DNA of 64,000 nt from Bacillus sp. EB106-08-02-XG196 (GCF_013396335.1 NZ_JABWSY010000014.1:62001-126000); one strand, 5' to 3'. Shown: positions 1 to 7,840, numbered from the stretch's first letter. Made by a program: numbers and translations. Notes: a model not told the origin generated them from the sequence alone.

Positions 1-99
1 TGCCATTTGGCAAGCCTGTTGAATTTAGCGGAAATACGTATTGTTTTCAATATCTTCAAACACATTGGTAACATTTAGCTGATAAATATCCGCCATAAC

Positions 100-675
100 C
101 TAGTTCTCACGCATACCATGAATAAACGCTTTTATAATGATTTCCAAGCTTTCATTTAGATCTAACGCCATTTTAAAACCGCCCCGCCGCTCCAGTGTAG
201 AAAAGCCATGTAAAATGCTTCTCAGTCCTCTTACTGTATGTGCTGCGGTGTCCCCTTCTAATCTATAGGCCTGTAAAACCCGAACAGTAAGGTCGACAAT
301 CTTAGAACCTGCATGTTGAACATCTTCATCATCCATATCCGGTGCCATTAAAGTTGCCTCATACATTCCAGGATGTTTCCGTGTAAACTCAACATAGGCT
401 TTACTAATAGTGAGCACGGCCTCATCTCCAGACACCCCAATAGCAGATTGGGCTAAATCCTCATATAATTGGTCCAGCCCATAAATCGCCATTTTCTTTC
501 TTAACCCGCCCAGCCCATCAAAATGGTTATATAATGATGGAGGTCGGATTCCTAATTTTTTTGCTAGGTTTGCCAAGGTAACTTCCTGCATCCCAAACTC
601 GTCCGCTAACTCCGCTGCTGCTCCCAGAATCTCTGTTAATTCAAGTCCAACCTTTGGTCTTGGCGACATTTTCAT
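100..675 (-). CDS. TetR/AcrR family transcriptional regulator
   Basis: Predicted DNA-binding repressor of 191 residues. The N-terminal helix-turn-helix is visible around residues 12-58 (TLANLAKKLGIRPPSLYNHF is typical TetR recognition-helix sequence). The C-terminal ligand domain resembles the WHG-type TetR_C group seen in Bacillus. Its ATG overlaps the stop of the MBL-fold gene by 4 bp (ATGA), so the two are one operon with the regulator second. Two identical-type palindromes sit upstream of the operon and are the likely autoregulatory operators. The ligand is unknown. Confidence 0.88.
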   Translation of the reverse strand: MKMSPRPKVGLELTEILGAAAELADEFGMQEVTLANLAKKLGIRPPSLYNHFDGLGGLRKKMAIYGLDQLYEDLAQSAIGVSGDEAVLTISKAYVEFTRKHPGMYEATLMAPDMDDEDVQHAGSKIVDLTVRVLQAYRLEGDTAAHTVRGLRSILHGFSTLERRGGFKMALDLNESLEIIIKAFIHGMREN

Positions 676-1388
676 AACCCCCCTTTCAACTTCTGCTCTA
701 GTCGATTAATAGCCTGTTCCATTTCCCTAACAGGATTTTCCAGCATTTCACCGTGTCCGACTGCAAGAAGCTTAGGCTGATAGCTCACTAATTTCTTTGC
801 ACTAGCTAATGAAGTTTCTTTACTCCAAGTTCCAAAAGCTGGAAACGGAAACCATGTCACGATATCACCCGCTACAGCAATTCCTCCTCTAGTTTGGTAA
901 GCATCCCCTGCTATCAGTGCTTTTGAGCGAGTATCAATGAATGACATTGAACCCGGTGTATGCCCAGGAGTTTCAATTGCTGCCAAGGATCCGATTAAGT
1001 CTCCTTCTTTCAATAGTATATTCGCTCTGGTCTTAAGCTTTTTCGGAACCCCGCCCTTAATCGGGGTTTGGTGCTCATGCTCTTCAAGCGATGTGTCACC
1101 ATGCATTATTCTATTATCTCTGACCGAAATATACACAGGTACATCTGGCAGTGCCTCTTTTATTTTATCAAGCGCCCCGACATGATCCTCATGCGCGTGC
1201 GTCAAAATTATTTTTGTAATTGGCTTCCCAATCGCTGCAGCTGCCTTTAATATTCCCTTCATACTATAAGGCAAAGCTGCATCAATTAACGTCAAACCGT
1301 CTTCTTCCTCAACTAAATAACAATTAACTGGAAAGACACTTGCCATAAATGATACCTGAAACAAAAATCCCTTTTTGAGCATTCTCAC
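672..1388 (-). CDS. MBL-fold metallo-hydrolase
   Basis: Metallo-beta-lactamase superfamily hydrolase, 238 residues. The metal-binding HxHxDH motif is seen as HAHEDH near residue 64, followed by a later conserved histidine (ETPGHTPGS) and an aspartate (AGDAY). A GTG start is used here because AAAGGGG lies 9 bp upstream. It is the first gene of a two-gene operon with a TetR regulator; by analogy with similar pairs it may be a substrate-inducible detoxifying hydrolase, but the substrate cannot be read from sequence. Confidence 0.85.
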   Translation of the reverse strand: MRMLKKGFLFQVSFMASVFPVNCYLVEEEDGLTLIDAALPYSMKGILKAAAAIGKPITKIILTHAHEDHVGALDKIKEALPDVPVYISVRDNRIMHGDTSLEEHEHQTPIKGGVPKKLKTRANILLKEGDLIGSLAAIETPGHTPGSMSFIDTRSKALIAGDAYQTRGGIAVAGDIVTWFPFPAFGTWSKETSLASAKKLVSYQPKLLAVGHGEMLENPVREMEQAINRLEQKLKGGL

Positions 1389-1404
1389 AATACCCAGCCC
1401 CTTT

Positions 1405-1445
1405 AACTAATGTCATTAGTTTTATTTTAACTAATATCATTAGTT
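1405..1445. promoter_or_regulatory. Tandem TetR-type operators
   Basis: Two 17-bp palindromes, AACTAATGTCATTAGTT (1405-1421) and AACTAATATCATTAGTT (1429-1445), repeat with a 24-bp period directly upstream of the MBL/TetR operon. They differ at one central base. The symmetry, spacing and position fit autoregulation by the TetR protein encoded in the operon; that assignment is inference. Confidence 0.7.
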
Positions 1446-1685
1446 TTATCAAGAGCTTTTATAAAAAAATAACTTCCCTTTCTGTATTAGATGGAGGTTT
1501 GACAGGGTTTCCGCATTGAAGTTCAGCTTTAAACAGTTTTGAAAGAAATCCTTGTTTACAATTTGTTCAAATCTTTTTTACAGATTTGTGAAATGATGAA
1601 CAAATTATCCTCATTTCAAGATTCATTTGATATATTAGCAGTGTAGTAAATATATAAAACATATTTAACAAGGAGATGCTTCATA

Positions 1686-2198
1686 ATGTTTATAAACTTT
1701 TTAAGAGAAAATAAAATTTCAGCAGCTATTTTAACTTTTATTCGTTTATACCTTGGATACGCTTGGTTCACAGCAGGACTAGGAAAATTACAAAGTGGTG
1801 CATTTGATGCAACAGGATTCTTAAAAGGAGCAATTGCAAAACCAGTAACAGGTCCAGACGGCAGCATGGTGTACGGTTGGTATGTTAACTTTTTAGAAAG
1901 CTTTGCACTACCTAACATTGATGTCTTCAACTTCATTGTTCCTTGGGGAGAAACATTAATTGGTTTAGGACTTATGCTTGGATGTTTAACAACAGCAGCG
2001 ATGTTCTTTGGTCTAGTAATGAACTTCAGCTTCTTCTTAGCAGGAACCGTATCTCATAACCCAACAGATATTTTCTTAGGATTTATCATCTTAACAGCAG
2101 GCTATAACGCTGGCCGTATCGGTCTTGACCGCTGGGTGGTTCCATTCATGCGCAAAACTGTTTTCAAAGGTAAAGAAACTGCAAAACAACACGCGTAA
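1686..2198 (+). CDS. DoxX family membrane protein
   Basis: Integral membrane protein of 170 residues with four predicted membrane segments, matching DoxX/YphA-type proteins of Bacillus; the signature FIRLYLGYAWFTAGLGKL is near residues 17-34. AAGGAGA lies 9 bp before the ATG. A possible sigma-A promoter (TTGATA at 1627, TATATA at 1651) precedes it. A bidirectional terminator follows. DoxX proteins are often tied to redox or thiol stress, but no specific role is shown here. Confidence 0.85.
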   Translation: MFINFLRENKISAAILTFIRLYLGYAWFTAGLGKLQSGAFDATGFLKGAIAKPVTGPDGSMVYGWYVNFLESFALPNIDVFNFIVPWGETLIGLGLMLGCLTTAAMFFGLVMNFSFFLAGTVSHNPTDIFLGFIILTAGYNAGRIGLDRWVVPFMRKTVFKGKETAKQHA

Positions 2199-2207
2199 CA
2201 AAAAAGT

Positions 2208-2234
2208 CGCCTCAATCACAAAATGATTGAGGCG
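2208..2234. terminator. Bidirectional intrinsic terminator
   Basis: An 11-bp perfect stem (CGCCTCAATCA, loop of 5) is flanked by A-runs on the left and T-runs on the right, so it can end both the doxX transcript and the converging small membrane-protein gene. Confidence 0.85.
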
Positions 2235-2240
2235 TTTTTA

Positions 2241-2471
2241 TTAATATATATTATCTTCTTCTCCACTTTCAAAACCTACACGATCTTGATACCAATTTGT
2301 TATTTGGGTGAGTATAGCAAATACTAGGAAGAAATTCATGGCCCACACGTTAATAAAAGGTGCTAAGCCTCCGAACTCGATTCCATGATAACCCTTTAGT
2401 TTCATAACAATCAAGCTTTCAATAAAAATTAGAACAAAACCCAAAACACCCGCAACAGCCATTCTAATCAT
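2241..2471 (-). CDS. Small two-helix membrane protein
   Basis: Hypothetical protein of 76 residues with two hydrophobic segments (roughly residues 3-22 and 36-56) and a short polar acidic tail. The start at 2471 is preferred over an upstream ATG at 2486 because GGAGGG lies 7 bp before it. I do not recognise the family. It converges on doxX and shares its terminator. Confidence 0.6.
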   Translation of the reverse strand: MIRMAVAGVLGFVLIFIESLIVMKLKGYHGIEFGGLAPFINVWAMNFFLVFAILTQITNWYQDRVGFESGEEDNIY

Positions 2472-2620
2472 TCCCGTTCCCTCCATATCTCCCCATTAGG
2501 TTTACCCTATTTCTATTATTTCAAAAATATAAATTCGACAATTCTGTGAACACTTATAACTCTATTATAGTGCAAATTTCATGGAAACAACAACACAAAA
2601 CATTTTGTTTTTATAAAGTA

Positions 2621-3067
2621 TTAATTTTTTATCCAGCGGTATAATGATGTGAAGAATGTTAATGAAGAAGCATAAATGAGGAAGGTATAGAAATTAACAA
2701 AAATCGTATTTGTGTATTGATTTAACCATGGAAAGTGATAAATTCGAGATGCTTCATTCGTGGGGGGACCACCTAATTTCTGTATCAACTCGTTAAAATA
2801 AGATATTTCTAACACACTTACGGCAAGAAGGACAATAAAAGCACAAACTACAACATTTCGCCAAGTAGTCCTTTTAAAGGCTGCATCCTTAAATTTTAGA
2901 AATAATTCATATCCAAATAGACCAAACGTTAGCAGGACAAATGGAAATAAAAGAATGACGGGATTTCCGTTACCAGAAAAGGATTCCGGACTAAAGGAAA
3001 ATTCCCTCACCATTAAAATGGCAACTAAACATAGCAGAAAGTATACAATTAATTGCCGTGATAACAT
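2621..3067 (-). CDS. Hypothetical four-helix membrane protein
   Basis: Protein of 148 residues with about four predicted membrane helices (near residues 7-22, 38-55, 70-90 and 120-142). A clear AGGGGGTGA ribosome site precedes the ATG. No recognised domain. It diverges from the nucleotidyltransferase gene. Confidence 0.6.
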   Translation of the reverse strand: MLSRQLIVYFLLCLVAILMVREFSFSPESFSGNGNPVILLFPFVLLTFGLFGYELFLKFKDAAFKRTTWRNVVVCAFIVLLAVSVLEISYFNELIQKLGGPPTNEASRIYHFPWLNQYTNTIFVNFYTFLIYASSLTFFTSLYRWIKN

Positions 3068-3137
3068 TTAATCACCCCCTATTAAAAGGTATAAGGTCCT
3101 GATGTTTATATATTCAGCAAAAAGAGAGGTATTACAA

Positions 3138-3932
3138 TTGAGAGAACATATCTTAATGGTTCTGGAACAAATTGAAAAAGATTATGATATTAAAATCCTT
3201 TATGCCTGTGAATCGGGGAGCAGAGCCTGGGGCTTCCCATCGAAGGAAAGTGATTACGATATCCGGTTTATTTATATTCATAAAAAGGAATGGTATCTCT
3301 CAATTGACCAGCGGCGGGATGTGCTCGAGGTACCTAAACATGATAAGCTTTCTATTCCAGTGGACAAATTACTGGACTTAAATGGCTGGGAACTTACGAA
3401 AGCGTTGCGATTATTTCGCAAATCTAATCCGCCGCTTTTGGAATGGCTCCATTCGAATATCGTTTATTACCAAGCTTACTCTGCCATCAATAAAATGAAA
3501 GAGCTAGAAAGTCAAATTTTTTCGCCCATTTCTGGAATCCATCATTATTTAAAAATGGCAATAGGGAATTACCGCGATTATTTAAAATGCAAGGAAATTA
3601 AAATAAAAAGGTATTTCAACATATTCAGACCGCTCTTGGCGGCAAAATGGATTGAAAAGCATAATGAATTTCCTCCTAATGGATTTAATCAGCTGATCGA
3701 GGATCTCCTTCCTACGGGAGAGATTAGAAAAATCATAGACAACCTTATCAAACAAAAAATGGCTGGTGAAGTTCTTGCCCTTAATCCTGGGACTGAAGTC
3801 ATTAACCACTTCCTAGAAAATGAGATTAATCATTTGGAGCAATATGTAAAGGAATTATTAGTCGATAAACCCGACCCTACCGAACTATTAAATCAGTTAT
3901 TTCGAATGACACTCGATGAAGTTTGGGGATAA
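3138..3932 (+). CDS. YcgL-like nucleotidyltransferase
   Basis: Predicted nucleotidyltransferase of the DNA polymerase beta superfamily (RlaP/YcgL-type, about 264 residues). The active-site pattern GS-x10-DYD is visible as GSRAW...SDYDIRF near residues 26-42. A TTG start at 3138 is chosen because AGAGAGGT lies 7 bp upstream and the N-terminus then matches YcgL-type proteins; an ATG at 3102 lacks a ribosome site. RlaP-type proteins are proposed RNA-repair enzymes, but the substrate is unknown. Confidence 0.82.
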   Translation: MREHILMVLEQIEKDYDIKILYACESGSRAWGFPSKESDYDIRFIYIHKKEWYLSIDQRRDVLEVPKHDKLSIPVDKLLDLNGWELTKALRLFRKSNPPLLEWLHSNIVYYQAYSAINKMKELESQIFSPISGIHHYLKMAIGNYRDYLKCKEIKIKRYFNIFRPLLAAKWIEKHNEFPPNGFNQLIEDLLPTGEIRKIIDNLIKQKMAGEVLALNPGTEVINHFLENEINHLEQYVKELLVDKPDPTELLNQLFRMTLDEVWG

Positions 3933-3954
3933 AAAAGAGCGCATTGCTCTTTTT
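3932..3954 (+). terminator. Intrinsic terminator of the nucleotidyltransferase gene
   Basis: A 9-bp stem AAAAAGAGC with loop GCATT and T-run directly after the stop codon. Confidence 0.85.
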
Positions 3955-4027
3955 TTATTTTAACCTTACCTTCTGCCCCCAAAGATCTATGTTTTGTTTT
4001 ATTTAAAGAAAGGTTGAAATTCTATCC

Positions 4028-4071
4028 AAAAACGAATATTATATAAAAGTTAATAAACAACGTTCGTATTT
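4028..4071. promoter_or_regulatory. Inverted PurBox-like pair upstream of purine permease
   Basis: AAAAACGAATATT (4028-4040) and, on the other strand, AAATACGAACGTT (4059-4071) each match 11 of 13 positions of the Bacillus PurBox AWWWCCGAACWWT. They are inverted and 18 bp apart, near the 16-17 bp usual for PurR sites. They end about 12 bp before the ATG, closer than usual, so the call is tentative. Confidence 0.5.
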
Positions 4072-4082
4072 TGGAGGATCCT

Positions 4083-5384
4083 ATGTTTAAACTTAAAGAA
4101 AACCAAACAAATACAAAAACAGAACTACTCGCAGGAATTACAACCTTCTTTACAATGGTTTATATTGTTGTTGTGAATCCAGTCATTCTTGCAGACGCAG
4201 GTGTACCATTCGAACAAGTATTCACAGCAACGATTATCTCTGCAGTTGTTGGGACACTTTGGATGGCATTATTCGCAAATTATCCAATCGCCATTGCACC
4301 TGGAATGGGGCTTAATGCATATTTCGCCTATTCAGTCGTTGGCGGCGGGCAAAATATTAACTATGAAACAGCCTTTGCTGCTGTTTTTATTGCTGGTATT
4401 ATTTTTGTCATCTTGTCTTTAACACCTTTTAGAGAAAAATTAATTGATGCGATTCCAGAAAACCTCAAACACGGGATTACAGCAGGTATTGGTTTATTTA
4501 TTGCCTTCATTGGTCTGAGACTTACGCATATTATTACTGCTCATCCTACCAATCTTGTCGGTTTGGGTGATCTTACATCTCCTTCAGCCCTGCTTGCAAT
4601 CATCGGACTGGCCATAACATTAATTCTGATGGTGCTGCGAATCAATGGAGCTTTATTTTTTGGAATGATTATTACCGGGCTAATTGCCTTTTTTACGAAC
4701 CAGCTTTCTTTTGATCAAGGGTTTGTATCACTGCCTTCTCTTCCTGAAAGGTTAATTGTAGGGAACCCTATTACAGCCTTAAGTGATGTCATTCAGAACA
4801 GTCTATATGCCGTTGTTTTTTCATTTATTTTAGTAACGATTTTTGACACCACCGGCACAATGATTGGTGTTGCACATCAAGCAGGATTAATGAAAAACGG
4901 GAAATTTCCGCGTGCACGTCAAGCGTTACTTTCCGACTCTGTTGCAACATCAATTGGTGCCATGTTTGGAACAAGCCCAACAACAGCATATATCGAATCT
5001 TCTTCAGGTGTTGCAGCCGGAGGTCGTACTGGATTAACTTCGCTTACTGTTGCTGCCTTGTTTATCCTTTCAGCATTCTTCGGACCTCTTGTTAGTGCTG
5101 TGTCAGGGATTTCTGCGATTACCGCACCTGCTCTTATTATTGTGGGCAGCATGATGATGGGAAGTATAGCGAAAATTAAATGGGACGAATTAGATGAAGC
5201 TTTTCCTGCATTCCTTGTGATTCTGAGTATGCCGTTAACCTCGAGCATTGCAACTGGAATTGCACTTGGTTTCATCAGCTATCCGCTTCTTAAGATAGCC
5301 AAAGGGAAATGGCGTGAGGTTCACCCGCTTCTCTATGTATTCGCCGTATTGTTCTTTTACCAGCTTGCATTTTTACCGCATTAA
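4083..5384 (+). CDS. NCS2 family purine permease
   Basis: Membrane permease of 433 residues in the AzgA/PbuG/PbuO branch of the NCS2 (nucleobase:cation symporter-2) family, probably importing hypoxanthine, guanine or adenine. Seen: the N-terminal TKTELLAGITTFFTMVYIVV and the family-typical FDTTGTMIGVAHQAGL and GTSPTTAYIESSSGVAAGGR. The ATG at 4083 follows TTGGAGGATCCT; an upstream TTG would leave no ribosome site. PurBox-like elements upstream suggest PurR control. Whether it is the PbuG or PbuO orthologue is unclear. Confidence 0.88.
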   Translation: MFKLKENQTNTKTELLAGITTFFTMVYIVVVNPVILADAGVPFEQVFTATIISAVVGTLWMALFANYPIAIAPGMGLNAYFAYSVVGGGQNINYETAFAAVFIAGIIFVILSLTPFREKLIDAIPENLKHGITAGIGLFIAFIGLRLTHIITAHPTNLVGLGDLTSPSALLAIIGLAITLILMVLRINGALFFGMIITGLIAFFTNQLSFDQGFVSLPSLPERLIVGNPITALSDVIQNSLYAVVFSFILVTIFDTTGTMIGVAHQAGLMKNGKFPRARQALLSDSVATSIGAMFGTSPTTAYIESSSGVAAGGRTGLTSLTVAALFILSAFFGPLVSAVSGISAITAPALIIVGSMMMGSIAKIKWDELDEAFPAFLVILSMPLTSSIATGIALGFISYPLLKIAKGKWREVHPLLYVFAVLFFYQLAFLPH

Positions 5385-5388
5385 AAAA

Positions 5389-5418
5389 ATGGAGTCCAAT
5401 TATTCTGTTGGGCTCCAT
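5389..5418 (+). terminator. Intrinsic terminator of the purine permease
   Basis: An 11-bp stem (ATGGAGTCCAA paired with TTGGGCTCCAT, one G-T pair) followed by seven T. Confidence 0.9.
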
Positions 5419-5425
5419 TTTTTTA

Positions 5426-5481
5426 TCTTCACAAATTCCACATAACTTCTCTATAACTTCTACAAATGTTTATCATATTAT
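5426..5481 (+). promoter_or_regulatory. Promoter and activator-like region, copy 1
   Basis: TTCACA, TCCACA, TCTATA and TCTACA occur at 5428, 5437, 5450 and 5459, on one face of the helix in two pairs 22 bp apart. They lie just upstream of TATTAT (5476-5481), which has no good -35 box. This arrangement resembles response-regulator-activated promoters: PhoP boxes are TTHACA direct repeats, and the reverse strand reads TTTGTGAAG, close to the ResD site. The regulator is not established. Confidence 0.4.
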
Positions 5482-5487
5482 AAAGAT

Positions 5488-5575
5488 AACTTATTTGAGA
5501 CTTAGGTTTTAGGAACCTTATTCTTAAAAACTTCCCATAATTTGATTGGTACTGAGTGTACCAATCCTTTTTTTT
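5488..5575 (+). ncRNA. Candidate small RNA, copy 1
   Basis: Predicted transcript of about 88 nt from just after the -10 box to the terminator (stem GATTGGTAC 5544-5552 with GTACCAATC 5558-5566, then eight T). It carries an unpaired C-rich segment CTTCCCATAA at 5531-5540, the kind of anti-Shine-Dalgarno motif used by several Bacillota small RNAs. No protein coding potential seen. Transcription is inferred, not shown. Confidence 0.5.
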
Positions 5576-5596
5576 GTCTATTTTTGCTCAAATTTA

Positions 5597-5652
5597 TCTT
5601 CACAAATTCCACATAACTTCTCTATAACTTCTACAAATGTTTATCTTATTAT
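5597..5652 (+). promoter_or_regulatory. Promoter and activator-like region, copy 2
   Basis: This copy repeats the same phased hexamers and the TATTAT box (5647-5652) exactly 171 bp downstream of copy 1; the block of phased hexamers is unchanged between copies, which argues that it is under selection. Confidence 0.4.
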
Positions 5653-5658
5653 AAAGAT

Positions 5659-5746
5659 AACTTATTTGAGTCTTAAGGTTAAAGGAACCTTATTCTTAAA
5701 ACTTCCCATAATTTAGCTTGGTACAAGTGTACCGGGCTCTTTTTTT
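5659..5746 (+). ncRNA. Candidate small RNA, copy 2
   Basis: Second copy of the predicted transcript. Its upstream hairpin is AAGGTT/AACCTT (loop AAAGG). The terminator stem AGCTTGGTAC (5715-5724) with GTACCGGGCT (5729-5738) differs from copy 1 yet still pairs at all ten positions through G-U pairs, while the C-rich segment ACTTCCCATAATTT is identical. Preserved structure with changed sequence supports a functional RNA. Confidence 0.5.
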
Positions 5747-5776
5747 GCCCTTTTTCTATTTTTAAGAACAAAACGA

Positions 5777-5805
5777 TACCAAAAGGTGTAATTTTACACT
5801 ATAAT
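5777..5805 (+). promoter_or_regulatory. Promoter of the small secreted/membrane protein gene
   Basis: A consensus TATAAT (5800-5805) lies 35 bp before the ATG; the -35 position (TACCAA, 5777-5782) is weak. Confidence 0.45.
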
Positions 5806-5840
5806 GGAAATAAAGTGAGATTAAGGGGTGTATCTTATTT

Positions 5841-6140
5841 ATGAAGGCAAAAGCTATTTTTTTATCAATTATTGTTATTGTGCTGCTCTTGTCTGGTTTC
5901 ATCTATTTCTTTTTTAATGGAAACCCTGTCACAAAGGAAAATAGCAGAGAGATCGTCTCTGCCTACCTTAAGGAAAATTATCCTGAAGAGTCCTTTAAGA
6001 TTACAAACATCGCCTACTATCCCGGTGAAGGAACCTATATCGTCCATGTTATTTCTAAGGATGGAAAAATAGAAGGAAATATTGATGTTAGGGATGGAAG
6101 AATTATTACGGAAGGTGCAGAGTTTCCCTTTGGACAATAA
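5841..6140 (+). CDS. Small membrane-anchored YfjL-like protein
   Basis: Protein of 99 residues with one N-terminal membrane anchor (residues about 6-25, rich in I, V and L) and a compact extracytoplasmic domain of about 70 residues that resembles the small PepSY/YfjL-like fold of Bacillus proteins. GGGGTG precedes the start. The family match is by overall pattern only; function unknown. Confidence 0.6.
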   Translation: MKAKAIFLSIIVIVLLLSGFIYFFFNGNPVTKENSREIVSAYLKENYPEESFKITNIAYYPGEGTYIVHVISKDGKIEGNIDVRDGRIITEGAEFPFGQ

Positions 6141-6152
6141 AGTAATTAAAAT

Positions 6153-6181
6153 GGGTTGGTGCCTTAATATGGCACCAACCC
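6153..6181. terminator. Bidirectional intrinsic terminator
   Basis: A perfect 11-bp stem GGGTTGGTGCC/GGCACCAACCC between the converging membrane-protein and diguanylate cyclase genes. Confidence 0.8.
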
Positions 6182-6182
6182 T

Positions 6183-7226
6183 TTATTTGATATAACTAAC
6201 TTGATTTCTTCCGCTGTATTTACACGCGTATAAACCTTTATCAGCCCGATTCAATAAAGAATCAATACTGTCACCTGGTTTAGCATTGGTAACTCCAAAA
6301 CTTGCTGTAAGGTTTCCCGCTCCTTTGAAACCGTGTTCAGAAACAACCTTCCTTAAATGTTCGGCAAGCTTAACGGTATCTTCACCAACTGTATTTGAGA
6401 TAATGATGAACTCTTCCCCGCCCCAGCGTCCAAACAGCTCTCGATTGGTAAGCTGATGGTGGATGAGTTCCGCTAACTCTATCAGAACTTCATCACCAAT
6501 TTTATGCCCATAGTTATCATTAACCAACTTAAAATGATCAATGTCAAAGAAAATAACGGAAAATCCTTCTTTTTTCTCTGCAAAAACCTTGAGCTTCTTT
6601 TCCAGCCATTCATCTATCCGCAGGCGATTAGCAATTCTTGTTAATGAATCATAATATGCGTGCTTTTTAAACATTTCAAGATCAGCATAAGACTTAAACA
6701 CATGCTGAGCATAATAGAGAACAATAATGTAAACAAGATTGGCAAAGTAATATTGACCTAACGAATCAATTGATTCAGAGGAAAGATTATTTAAATACAT
6801 AATCCCCATAACAAAGGTGGTAAGAAATATGACAATAGAATAGTATAACCCTCGTTTCGTTCCTAAAGTTAAGAAAAAGAACAAGGTAATGACCGGCATC
6901 CAGATAATAAAATCCCCAAGAGACCCGCCTAATACTACCATGTAGTTGCGGACAGCATCAAAAAACGTCGTAACATGATAAAAACTGACTAAAGCCAGAT
7001 TGGAGTATTCAGTAAATTGGACAAAAAGTCTTTTGTATAGTAAAAACCAACTGATGATAAACCATATTGAGAGAGTATTATTAATAGTAAAATTAAATTT
7101 ATAAATCGCATCAATATTTTGTAGAAGTGTATTAGAGATGAGAGCAATAATAATACATGGGACAACCCAGAGATAAATACGTATCTTAAGCTCATTTAGT
7201 GATCCGAATTTTATTAACATTGGCAT
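6183..7226 (-). CDS. GGDEF-domain diguanylate cyclase
   Basis: Predicted membrane-bound diguanylate cyclase of 347 residues making cyclic di-GMP from two GTP. About six membrane helices fill residues 15-185; the GGDEF domain covers about 190-345. The catalytic A-site is GGEEF (GRWGGEEFII), with the usual FFDIDHFKLVNDNYGH metal and substrate motif upstream. No RxxD inhibitory site was seen just before GGEEF. The ATG at 7226 follows GGGAGAT. It is a single-gene unit. Confidence 0.88.
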   Translation of the reverse strand: MPMLIKFGSLNELKIRIYLWVVPCIIIALISNTLLQNIDAIYKFNFTINNTLSIWFIISWFLLYKRLFVQFTEYSNLALVSFYHVTTFFDAVRNYMVVLGGSLGDFIIWMPVITLFFFLTLGTKRGLYYSIVIFLTTFVMGIMYLNNLSSESIDSLGQYYFANLVYIIVLYYAQHVFKSYADLEMFKKHAYYDSLTRIANRLRIDEWLEKKLKVFAEKKEGFSVIFFDIDHFKLVNDNYGHKIGDEVLIELAELIHHQLTNRELFGRWGGEEFIIISNTVGEDTVKLAEHLRKVVSEHGFKGAGNLTASFGVTNAKPGDSIDSLLNRADKGLYACKYSGRNQVSYIK

Positions 7227-7249
7227 TTGTTCATCTCCCAACTAAGAAA

Positions 7250-7277
7250 AAGTAGTGACCTTCCAAGGACACTACTT
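7250..7277 (-). terminator. Terminator of the phospholipase A2-like gene
   Basis: Stem AAGTAGTG/CACTACTT with a 12-base loop; read on the minus strand it ends in TTTTTCTT. It is about 130 bp past the stop of the upstream gene. Confidence 0.6.
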
Positions 7278-7408
7278 CTTTAAACTATTATATCAAACAT
7301 ATTATTAGGAAAACTATATAGGATTCATGGTAAAAATTTATATTTATATGTTATCTAAATGCTTATTTTCCTTTGATAGTACCAAAAGCCTACCAATAAT
7401 AATTTTGT

Positions 7409-7699
7409 CTAGCATCTGTTATGATGGCCACATGTGAAACCGGTTTTTAGTTTCATGAATTTATACATGACATTTGCGTGTCTGCCCTTTTTTGTATGAG
7501 GATTGATTTTGGAATGAAGGCATTCCATAAATCGTTTATCACAGTAACAAGGGGAGTTTCCACGTTTCAGACATAAATCATGTTTGTAGCAGCAGGAATC
7601 CACATCATTGATTGGTGCTCCTGGACCGCTGCATCCCGGACCGCACCACCTATACCCTGGAAAAATACAAAGCGAAAACGGTCTTTTTCTACAACTCAT
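7409..7699 (-). CDS. Small phospholipase A2-like, Cys-rich protein
   Basis: Protein of 96 residues carrying the phospholipase A2 catalytic signature CCYKHDLC (His-Asp pair, near residues 39-46) preceded by a glycine-rich GPGCSGPGAP calcium-loop-like stretch. This combination matches the parvovirus VP1/PLA2-like domain proteins found in some Bacillus genomes. About ten cysteines suggest disulphides, yet no signal peptide is visible. The start at 7699 has AAAGGAG 9 bp upstream. It could act on membrane phospholipids; the true role is unknown. Confidence 0.7.
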   Translation of the reverse strand: MSCRKRPFSLCIFPGYRWCGPGCSGPGAPINDVDSCCYKHDLCLKRGNSPCYCDKRFMECLHSKINPHTKKGRHANVMYKFMKLKTGFTCGHHNRC

Positions 7700-7822
7700 A
7701 TTTTTCATCTCCTTTTATATAAAATATGAAATTGTAGGATAAAAGGGACACGCTCGTATCACGGGTTGATGAAAAAATTAGGTAGTGGCGGGGTTATGTG
7801 CATTTCTGATTGAACAAAAAAA

Positions 7823-7840
7823 GGAAATCGTTACGATTCC
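7823..7840 (-). terminator. Terminator overlapping the HD-protein stop codon
   Basis: Minus-strand stem GGAATCG/CGATTTCC around the TAA stop, followed by seven T. Confidence 0.75.

Larger units (their letters stand above)
5422..5755 (+). repeat. Tandem direct duplication, 171-bp unit
   Basis: Two near-identical units begin at 5422 and 5593 (offset 171 bp). Each holds, in order, a block of phased short repeats, a TATTATAAAG -10-like box, a small hairpin, the C-rich stretch ACTTCCCATAATTT and an intrinsic terminator. Differences cluster in stems and loops and mostly keep pairing. There is no open reading frame with a ribosome site. Confidence 0.85.

Noticed and set aside
25..96. 23-codon minus-strand ORF after the TetR gene
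   Set aside because: No good ribosome site and no recognisable product; could be a stump of a gene but evidence is too thin.
1616..1936. 106-codon minus-strand ORF
   Set aside because: Antisense to doxX and its leader; the plus-strand gene has the ribosome site and family motifs.
5422..5755. RoxS/RsaE small RNA
   Set aside because: The reverse strand shows a ResD-like TTTGTGAAG, but the conserved CCCCTTTGTTT motif of RoxS/RsaE is missing.
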